A DNA stretch of 64,000 bases from Linnemannia elongata (lineage: Eukaryota > Mortierellomycota > Mortierellomycetes > Mortierellales > Mortierellaceae): the NCBI GenBank assembly GCA_036320915.1, contig JAXBDG010000015.1, forward strand, positions 434,001 through 498,000, in the 5' to 3' direction. Within the stretch, counting starts at the first letter, position 1, and every line of letters starts with the position of its first letter. Both the position numbers and the translations under genes were made by a program. Positions 55,832 through 64,000 of the stretch are shown here, in pieces. The notes under the pieces were generated by a model, which was given only the letters and a program-made list of their open reading frames with translations, made no database searches and was not told where the DNA came from.

Positions 55832-57226
55832 GCAATTTGGCACTTTTTTTTCTCCCATGCATCTTACATCCCTTAACCATTTACCATACCATTCCATCCA
55901 CCTCTTTCTTTCTTTCTTCTAACCCTTCAGCCTTCTCCTCTCACCAAACCTAGTCATACCTCTACCTCTACACCCCTACACCACTGACTGTACACCACAG
56001 TCACACTCCTTAATCGTTCCCCACATCATTCACCATTTCTCCTGTCGACAAGACTTTTCCCTCTCGCTTCTCGTTACTCCTCCTCTTCACTTCCTCCTCG
56101 CACATACGCGTACACATCAATGGTCTCCCCGTCTTCTCCTACCAAGGACAAAGGCAAAGGAACTGACCAAAAGAAGCGAGTAATACGACGTCAGGCACAA
56201 GCAGCATTCAACGAAGCAGTGAGCAGCAAGCAAACTCGGGAGAAACAGCAAGAACAACAGGATACATTGGTGCAGTTGTAATATAGACTACTAGATACAT
56301 ATATTTCTAGCGCGCCAGATTTTGTTGCCAGGTTCCACTGCGACACTCAAAGGTCAAATAAAGTCTGATGCTCAAACATCACCACAGTTCTTTGATGTAC
56401 AAATAAGGGCAATAGAAGAGTCTTCGTAGAAACAGAGATAGATGGGGATTTTAGGCTTATAACACGTTCTATGCTCGGAATCAAGTACAGTACTGTATGT
56501 ATTTGATCAGACGTGGACCTGTCAGTTAACCTTTCATCAGCGCAAAATCGCCGAGTCGCTCTCCTCTTGCTTAACAATCCATCCATCAATGTGCTCCTCT
56601 CGGCAATATCCACCATCACCCCAAAATTTTTCTTTGTTTTCCTTTCTTTATTTCGTTCTTTCTTCCCTTCTTCCATAACTCGCCCCCTATCGAACGTTCC
56701 ACTCGCGCTCTTTCCTTCTCCAGTTTTCCCTGCAAATTAAAGCCCACACTTCAGGTACAGATCCAGATCCACGAGCTTGCCTCGCCTCTTGTTGTTTTAC
56801 ATAGTCAACCACCATTATCAGCCTCGTATTCACGCCTCGTTCATTCTACTTCAACTCTTTTACTTTCTCCTCAGGAGGAGCACAGATTGGGCACGATGGA
56901 TCTGAACTCAGAGAACAGGAGAGACCACAACGAATTTGCTATAGCGGAGATGTCAGATGTTGACAAGGTATGTTGGCCTTTGCTGAACTGCTCTTATTCT
57001 GCCTTTAAAATACTGGGCACTGACCAGGAGCATTTTACTTTAAAAAATCCGTATTGGTAATAGGGCTACTTTTCTACAGGGCCGCTCCGATATGCAGTTG
57101 ACACGGCATGGGACCCCGGGACAAGAATACTCGGAGAATCAGTGCAGGATCCTGCAATCGCCCACAAGTTCGAGAGTGTCGCTGAAGACTCGTTTCTCAA
57201 AAAATCGTTTGGGGGGTGCATCAAAT
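55832..57226 (+). repeat. 5' cassette shared with copy A (near-identical)
   Basis: Partner of 42401-43795. It includes the 53-codon upstream ORF, the promoter region and exon 1 of the nuclease. Intron 1 differs by small indels. Confidence 0.9.
56120..56281 (+). CDS. 53-residue basic upstream ORF in the copy B 5' cassette
   Basis: Identical to the frame at 42689-42850 of copy A. The same caveats apply: it may be an upstream ORF, an optional first exon of the nuclease, or noncoding. Confidence 0.35.
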   Translation: MVSPSSPTKDKGKGTDQKKRVIRRQAQAAFNEAVSSKQTREKQQEQQDTLVQL

Positions 57227-60200
57227 CGGTCATCAACGCTTTGGCCCGCGCACAGCTGGTAGAGGAAGATGCTCCCACGTCATGTCCGTTCTCCACGCTG
57301 GCCCACGTTATCAAGAACGACCTCCTCAACCCACATACAAGGCTGTCGACTCTTCCTTTATCTCTTTGCGTCGGACCAGGTGACCGTAACATGACTGTGC
57401 GGCCACGAACAACCCTTTCATTCGAGCTGTTGGCGAGACATCTCCAGTGCACGATCATCGTATTCTCCTCAACCAAGGAGCCAAGAATATTCAAGCCGGA
57501 ATCGTCCCAAGGGGCTTTGTGCTATCTGCACAAAAAAAATACGTTTCAGCAACGTTCCGAATATGCCGTACTCCGAGTGAGTGAAAAATTTCCGACACCG
57601 TCGCATGTTACTACCACCGCCATGACCGCGATCTCTGGACCTGCTATTCAGGGTACAAGTGGTTCGACAACGTCGTTACAAGCACCATCACAAGAACTCC
57701 TTCAAGATACCTTGCAGACGTCATCGCTATTGTCATTGGTATCAACCGTAGAGAGCCCCCCTCTCCCCTCTCCAGCATCACCCCCACCACCAACCAAGCC
57801 TCCTCACGCGACGTACCATCTCAAGAAGCGAAAGGGGAATTATACGGCCAATGATACACGGAAACATCTAACAAAGGACGTTATCGAGAACTTTTATACC
57901 ATTGCTTGGTAAGAATTTTTACTTATCTTGGGTGGGACAATGCCTACAGGGCGTACGGAATGTCTAACTAACGTTTTCACTGTTCCTTATTATTATTTTT
58001 ATTATAGTGAGGAGCGGGCGCATCAGGAGATTAACAACAAAGTCGCTGGGTTCTGGAAGAACAAAAGAAAGAAGGATTCCGCTGATGAGGTCTTTACTGC
58101 CGCGAAAAAGAAGAAGACTCTGGACGTAATGCTGGATGGTAGAGTCCCGCCAGGTCTGAACGATGATGCCGTCAAGAAGGTCAAGGAGGCCTGCGACAAC
58201 ACCGAGACTTTCAAGAAAGAGAATCTGAACATTCTCTTGGATACAGACACCAGGCAGGGCCTATATCGTGACTCGGTCAGGAAGGTGTTCGAGGCAACCT
58301 GGAATGTGGCCATACTTCCATACCAGCTACAACCAACTATTGGTGGAACACCAGATGATGGCGGCCCTGGCAGCAGTACCTTGACTATGGGCGCACGACC
58401 GGCCGGACCTAATGACGATGCTGCGGAAGAGTTTCCGCAGATAGATGAAGATGAGCTTGTCATCATGGTTGAGGCAGAGGCTAAGGCTCGGAAACAAAAG
58501 AAACTCCGAACCGTAACAGTGTCTTTGAAAGACATTGTGAGACAGGAGTTACTGGACATGGAGATTGAAGGGCCTGAGCAGGTGACGACAGCGTATTCCG
58601 AAATGGTTCGTATCTTTCGAGAGAAACAAGTAATACTGGCGAATGCTACCGATGAGCTCGCTTGTCTGGGTCGCAAGACGACTATTTTGGTGAGCTTATT
58701 TTTTTTTATGTCGTTGCAGCTTTCAAAAACTCAAAAGACTGCGTAGAAAGCAGATTTTAAGTCCTGTTGTTCTCATTTGAATTCTATCCGAACTTCATAG
58801 ATGTCGCAAAATCGCTTCTCTATACCTAGACAGTCTGAGACTGGGCTTGAGCCTGAGTACCTGCAGAAGCAAGAGGTTTCGCTTTTCGACCTCAGAGGCT
58901 CTCTAGTACCGTCATCGTTCACTCCACGTAACGACATCAGCTCAACAATACCCGTAGCACGCTTGCCGGGTACACTCGAGGACTTGGTGAACTCAACCCC
59001 CAAGGGCAAGGACGACAAGTGGACGCGAGATGTTCAAAACCTCTTCTCTTACCACCATCTCTCGTATATCTACTCGAGATGCTTGAGTCCTTCCGGCGTG
59101 CGCAAGAAGTCCAACGAGGATCACCCTCTTTGGTCAGAACTTGCTGATGAGTTGGGCGCTCAGCCAGGACTGGATTGTCTGCAGCAGAGATGGACCGACG
59201 GAGACCCGCACCCCATGGCCGGCCTGTCAACGACATTCTGTGATTACCGGGTCGAGCTAGCCACTAACTTCAAAGTCTTGTGGGAGGGGAATATCTACTC
59301 CAAAGCCGTGGACTTTTTGCTGCGGTTTGCGTTGAGGTTCAACCTTGCCCCTAGTCGAGAAATGCGGTATTTTGAGAGGGTACGGAGGTCGGCTGACAGG
59401 AAGGTTCGAGAGAGGGATGATGCCAAGGCGAGTCGGTCGCTTACGCACAAGAGTTGGGTCGATCGGACGGAGGCTCTCCAGAATCACCTTGGTGCTGTTG
59501 TAGTGTCTGGTGGGTCCCAGGATCGCATACGCGAATTGCTGGCGCGTTTAAATGAGCAGGCAGCCTGTGAGCCGGACCTTACCCAACGGAACGACGACGA
59601 TCTCTTGTCCGGTGGTTCATCTTCTTCTGGCATGGGCTTGGGATCAAAGAAGCAGGACCAGATGATGAACGTCATGGCTTTGATTGAGGCTACCGGCGAG
59701 GCGATGGATGAGGTGGACGTGGAAGCAGAGGAAGAGGAGGAAAAGATTGCCGCTGCCGAAGGTAACGAGAGAGAAAAGTCGATAGGGCTGTTGTCATGAC
59801 TTGTACAAAGGAATATTGTAAAAATATTGTTATTCGACATCACGTTTCTCATCTTCCTTCTCCTTCTCAAATTTAGATCCGAATATACCTAAGGAGCCCA
59901 GTAGAGCGAGGCTGAAAGCCATTCAGGCCGTAACAAAGATGCTCCTAGAATCGCCCAAGCTTGAGCAACCACTGGATGTAAACTGGGTTCGCAAATCGAC
60001 CAATCGACCAGATGACTTCACCCAGTCGGAGTGCGAGGCTATTGTTCGGATCGTTGAGGCATTGACAGACTATGTTCCCAAACGTCGGATGAAGAAGGAA
60101 GGCGGAACGTCCCCACCAGAGTACAACGCCGCAACTATGATACGGATAGTCTTGATATCCAACACGTTACTTCAGTACACTGGCTATGCCACCTTTGCCA

Positions 60201-62562
60201 GAAATTACGCCCCTGCACCATCAGTCTCGACCCTCCATCCAATACCTTTGGGCGCGGCAGCACTCTATGAAATCCTTTGCTCTAACACCGCGTACCACTC
60301 TGACGCCAGGATTAACGACACCCGTCTCATTTCATCAGTGGAGCATGCAAACAAAAATCAATCTACCGTCTTTGGGAACTTTTTCGACATGGACAAGGTC
60401 CACGGGATTTGTTCAAACTACGGCTTGCATTTTGCTGACCGGTAAGTGTTATAGAATGAATTTGTGGTAGTTACTGAAAAAGACCAAATGGAAAAAAAAA
60501 AAAAAGAAAAGAAAAAAAGAAAAAAAGAAAAAAAAGAAAAAAAAAAAAGAAAAGAAAACAGCAGCCTGACGTTTCATTCATTCTTCTTTTAGAATGACAT
60601 ATATTAATCCCTATACTGTCCGTATCCTGGGTGAGGTGGTGCCTGCTCATCAAGGCCGTGGTGGAAATCCGATTATCAGTGACTTGGATGAAGCTAAGAA
60701 GGACAAGACCCGCAAATGGACGGGCCGCGATTGGGGTCGCGAGGGATCTCGCACAGGAATATCGCAAGAAGCTGCTCGTGAGCGTTTGGTTGACATCGAG
60801 AAGGATCTGCAGGAGATGGAAAGTTTGCAGGAGGAGAAGAGACAAAAGTGGTTGAAGGCCGATCAAGATCGATACGAACTCTCTGTTCATGAGCGAGTGT
60901 TATCAAAGACCGGGCGACAAGAGCATGGCTCGGAAAAGATGGTTAAGGCTCCCAGAACCGCGCAACAGCAACAGGCGTACCAAGACCTCTTCCAGGCAAG
61001 AAGGACAGCGGAGATATTGTTTCTGGACTGGCTCAAGGACGACTCTCGCATGAGAGACTTGCGTGCTACCCGGTACGCACTTCAAAAGATCGCCAAGACC
61101 CGTCCCAACACAAGCCTGCCCAGCCCAACGCCTCCTCCGACCCAACCGACCTGGACTAATCCATGCGCAGAAAACAAGACTGAGAGTCTTCGAATTGACT
61201 ATCTACTAAATGGAGTCGCGAACGCGGAGTCAAGTTCTGGCACCCCCCGTGGTATTGCTCTCACCTCGGATGATCTCGGTTTATGCACGCTCAATACCTA
61301 TGCGAATACAACATTATCCAAAGTCACTCAAGCTATTCGGCAATATTCTGTTACAACCCGCAATCGCTTTGACCTTCTCCCTGGTAACTATCGAACGCGA
61401 TTATGAACATTTGAACAACGTCTTGCATTAAATCCTTGGTAGATTGGGAATGCTAATAAGCAATATCTTTATTCCTTTCTCTTTTTGCAAGTTGTGGATG
61501 ATATCGTCGACCAGAAGCCTCACGAAGAGCAGGAACGAGATCTGGCGGTTCTCCCGCCTACCTTCACAGTAACCGCGCCGCTGCTCAACGATTTGACTTT
61601 TTCGAACAAAAACCAGAAAACCCGGGAAAAGAAGCTCGCCGCCGATACCCCAAATGCGATCGCTACCCGAGCAGCACACGCGGAACTGTCGAGCAACTCG
61701 ATCAACACAGCCCTCACACTAGATGCGATCGATTCTGCTCAGGAAGTTCGTCGGGGTGCTCGTCATGCCTGTCGTGAGTTTGAGGGAGGAATGTGGCGTC
61801 TGAGGGATTTGCGGGACCAGGAACTCAGAACGAAGCGTGTGTACGCAACATTGGCCGCCGATCAACGATCCAATGCAAAGGAGGCTGTCATCAAGGAGCT
61901 GAAGGGTGAAGTCGATGTCAACAACACAATCATCGACCCCAGAGGTAAGGAAACATTTGCTTTAGTGAAATGAGGGCATATGTTTGACTGCGTGCTACAT
62001 AGTCCATTTGACTGACAAAAATAACTTTTTCAAATTCTTTGCTCTCATAGCACCCACAACCATTCCTCGCAACAAGGATGTGGCTGTTGTCGTACTCCAT
62101 GGAGCAGCTGGGACTGCAGTCGGGAGCAGGATAAAAGGGCACCAGAAGCAGGGCGGATCCAAGTTGACAAATGAGCATCGAAAGTATGGGACTGTCGCGC
62201 ATACCAACGAAAACCGCACAAGCCGCATATGTTCTGGTTGCTTTGTGCCCGTCTTTCTTTCCCGTGGGCAAAGAGTCCGAGATGGAGAGTCCAAAACCGT
62301 CAGGCTCAATGGATCAGTAGACTGCAAAAACCCAACGTGCCCACGAAGACGAGCAGGCAATGGAACGATGGGCCGGGATGCGAATGCCGCTAACAACATC
62401 GCCATCTCGGGAACATCCATCCTCCTTTCAGCCGACCACTCCGCCCTCCCTCCCTATCGTCCCTTCTCACTCCCCACTAACAACACCAGCAGCATGCTGG
62501 ACGACTTTTCACCCCAAATCCACCCGCTAGGATGCGACAAGGGACTGTCTTTTAGTAGATAG
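56896..62562 (+). CDS. Giant Fanzor-like RuvC nuclease, copy B
   Basis: Eight exons: 56896-56967, 57064-57908, 58008-58689, 58801-59761, 59877-60441, 60593-61383, 61492-61944, 62051-62562. They join to an open frame of 1626 aa with the same intron phases as copy A (0,2,0,1,2,1,1). Core motifs: RuvC-I SDDLGL (Asp1269), NENRTSRICSGC (Glu1510 and the first CxxC), CKNPTC, and RuvC-III GRDANAANN (Asp1566). The RuvC-II position again reads VVLHGAAG without glutamate. Exon 6 is exactly as long as in copy A (791 nt). Exon 2 is shorter by 228 nt and exon 7 by 225 nt, both in disordered linkers. Predicted role: nuclear RNA-guided DNA nuclease of a transposon-derived locus. Both copies lack stops or frameshifts, arguing that function has been kept. 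Confidence 0.78.
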
Positions 62563-62580
62563 AGCAGTTGATATTCTGGG
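62557..62580 (+). other. Conserved motif overlapping the stop codon, copy B
   Basis: AGATAGAGCAGTTGATATTC, then TGGG. It differs from copy A at two of 24 bases. It is a candidate element terminus or guide-RNA segment. Confidence 0.5.
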
Positions 62581-63236
62581 TCTTTTACTTCCCTCCTTTA
62601 TCACAACGTCGTTATGTAGCTCTATCTTTTCCTTGCTGGCATGTTCCTTAATCGTAGTGAACAATCCAATACTTACACAATTCTGCTTCAGTATATTTTC
62701 CACCCACTCCAGTCGTTTTTCGGCATTCCTTCCTCGGATTTCTTCAGTTTGCCATCCCCTTATTCTTGTTTATCCATCCCTCTCTGACCCCCCTCTCTCC
62801 TCCCATCTCTCTTGCAAGCATCACACTAAGTTTTCAACACCCCTTTTCTTTTTTTTAGCACCCTGTCTGTCTTCTCTACTTGCCCTTGATCCTTTTGGGC
62901 GGCCTCCCTATTTCTTTCTTGGCCCAACGGGAATGGTACCCCTCTGTTTTTCTTGGCCCCCTCTCTTTTTCTTGTACCCCCTTCAACTAGCACCCCCTCT
63001 CTCCTTCCGTCTCTCTTGCAAATATCACACTCAATTTTCAACATCCCGTTTCTTTTTTTCCAGCACCCTTTTTCTTTTAGCACTCCTAGTTTTACTTCTC
63101 TACTTGCTCATGATCTTTTTGGGCGGCCCCCTTAGTCCAAATGGAATAGCGTTTCTCTAATTTGTTCTCTCTCTCTCTCTATGCACAAATAACAAAACTC
63201 GGTTTGGGGGGGGTTTTTTTTAGCATCCTCTTCAAG
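62581..63236. other. CT-rich low-complexity region upstream of the defensin gene
   Basis: Pyrimidine-rich sequence with imperfect ~190-base internal repetition: two blocks near 62800-62900 and 62985-63135 share CTCTCTTGCAA, a TCAACA..CCC..TTTCTTTTTTT stretch and TTTTTGGGCGGCC. No gene recognised. Confidence 0.55.
62657..62694 (-). pseudogene. Short 25S rRNA fragment, right of copy B
   Basis: Plus-strand reading GTGAACAATCCAATACTTAC, then CAATTCTGCTTCAGTAT, matches the rRNA-derived stretch at 55614-55651 with four differences. It stops abruptly at ATTTTCC. Confidence 0.65.
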
Positions 63237-63245
63237 TATATAAAG
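63237..63245 (+). promoter_or_regulatory. TATA element of the defensin-like gene
   Basis: TATATAAAG, about 390 bases before the ATG. The long leader contains a donor GTAAGT at 63366 and acceptors ending at 63562 or 63582, so a 5' UTR intron is plausible. Confidence 0.5.
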
Positions 63246-63625
63246 ATGCCGCACCTGCCGAACGTTCTGCATCGACACACATCTGATCGTACCTCAAGAC
63301 TCTAGTCTCTCAACACCACCCACAGGACTCGCAACAACAACTGCAAGCTCAGAGCAAGCACCATCGTAAGTCATCACACAATACAAGAACGCCCATCAGT
63401 GCCCTCTCAGAATCGTCACAAGAACCTTTCGATAAGAATCGTGCAAGTGTCACGAGCCTTCGGATAAACCTTGCAGCTACACGCTCAAGTACCTTCGAGA
63501 CATTCTGCTCTATTGCAGACAGTAAGGATGTGACTGCTTCGTGCAATTGCGATTAACATACAGATTCGCATCATTACATTAGGTATACACTTGCCGATAC
63601 GCCGAGCATATCTTCACATCACGAA

Positions 63626-63871
63626 ATGAAGTTCCGCCTCTCTGTTACCTCAAGCCTGCTCCTTCTAGCAGTCATGGACATGGTCAAAGCCGCCCCCGTT
63701 CCTCCGTCCTCAGTCGTAGTTCATGAGCCGTTTTCTACGCTCGTCAAGCGAGACTACGGATGCCCATCCCATCCCCCCTGCACCGACCATTGCAAAACTT
63801 TGGGCTATGCTGGCGGCTACTGCAGCGTACAAGACGGTGCAATACATAAGTGTCTCTGCTATGGAGGCTAG
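63626..63871 (+). CDS. Plectasin-like CS-alpha-beta defensin precursor
   Basis: A single exon of 81 aa. Residues 1-22 form a signal peptide (MKFRLSVTSSLLLLAV). A short propeptide ends at Lys41-Arg42, a Kex2 processing site. The predicted mature peptide (43-81, about 39 aa) has six cysteines at 46, 52, 56, 66, 76 and 78. The spacing is that of cysteine-stabilised alpha-beta defensins: CTDHC (C-x3-C) on the helix, GYC (G-x-C) starting the strand, and CLC (C-x-C) closing it. Fungal members such as plectasin are secreted antibacterial peptides that target lipid II; activity here is inferred from the fold only. The start is the only ATG that gives a signal peptide. It has its own TATA promoter and lies next to a repeat-rich region. 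Confidence 0.85.
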   Translation: MKFRLSVTSSLLLLAVMDMVKAAPVPPSSVVVHEPFSTLVKRDYGCPSHPPCTDHCKTLGYAGGYCSVQDGAIHKCLCYGG

Positions 63872-64000
63872 AACAGCAAAGGAATAAATTCTTTACTCTC
63901 ATTACAGGCTGAACACGCGAAAAAAAAAAAAAAAAAAAAAAAAAATTACACTGTAGGCAGAGCGCGTACATATGTGAACAGATGCGTCAAATTCGTGTCG
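63872..64000. other. 3' flank of the defensin-like gene
   Basis: AATAAA lies about 10 bases after the stop codon (near 63882) and a run of about 27 A follows at 63919-63945. No further gene starts before the window ends. Confidence 0.6.

Larger units (their letters stand above)
55793..62580 (+). mobile_element. Fanzor-type element copy B (extent inferred from homology to copy A)
   Basis: The left limit is a perfect 11-bp inverted repeat, GCGTGGAAAAT (55793-55803) and ATTTTCCACGC (55823-55833), around a 19-base loop. The right limit is the conserved motif at 62557-62580. Between them lie the shared 5' cassette and the intact nuclease gene. The unit is about 6.8 kb. No transposase, resolvase or clean target duplication is visible. 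Confidence 0.55.

Overview
The window reads as nuclear DNA of an early-diverging filamentous fungus, most likely Mortierellomycota/Mucoromycota (Mortierellaceae is my best guess). The reasons are short GT-AG introns, one fused URA2/CAD pyrimidine gene with a dead dihydroorotase domain, very long Sel1-repeat and NLRC3-like 28-residue LRR proteins, and many A/T and G homopolymers. This assignment is an inference from gene content.

Layout: a GPI-type secreted protein (0.9-2.1 kb); a long gene-poor stretch; a giant single-exon Sel1-repeat protein (4.3-8.3 kb); two decayed 25S rRNA pieces (8.3-8.8 kb); a frameshifted F-box/LRR gene on the minus strand (8.8-10.1 kb); a ferroportin-like transporter; a duplicated small secreted-protein locus (12.6-13.6 kb); a DOPA-dioxygenase-like gene; a PhoD-like phosphatase (17.2-20.2 kb) converging on a PAK/Ste20 kinase with two usable first exons (20.7-25.0 kb); a tocopherol-cyclase-like gene (27.4-29.1 kb); the CAD gene (29.7-37.1 kb); and an F-box/LRR gene (39.0-41.0 kb).

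From 41 kb the window becomes mobile and repeat-rich. Two intact eight-exon genes (A, 43.5-49.5 kb, 1771 aa; B, 56.9-62.6 kb, 1626 aa) end in a TnpB/Fanzor-type RuvC plus zinc-ribbon nuclease core. All seven intron positions and phases match between them, and both reading frames close exactly across all exons. About 1 kb of 5' sequence (5' flank and exon 1) is essentially identical between them, while the rest of the coding sequence has diverged strongly. Left of copy A are two palindromic foldback elements, each with perfect 9-bp target duplications and a shared 17-bp terminus, as expected for Mutator-like MITEs. Between the copies lie an OPT oligopeptide transporter, a predicted ADP-ribosyltransferase-fold/zinc-knuckle protein, an unknown ORF and more 25S rRNA fragments. 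Copy B sits between two rRNA-derived direct repeats.

The window ends with a compact gene for a plectasin-like cysteine-stabilised defensin precursor (63.6-63.9 kb). The strongest candidates for new biology are the paired giant Fanzor-like genes, with their shared 5' cassette and a conserved motif at the stop codon, and the defensin.
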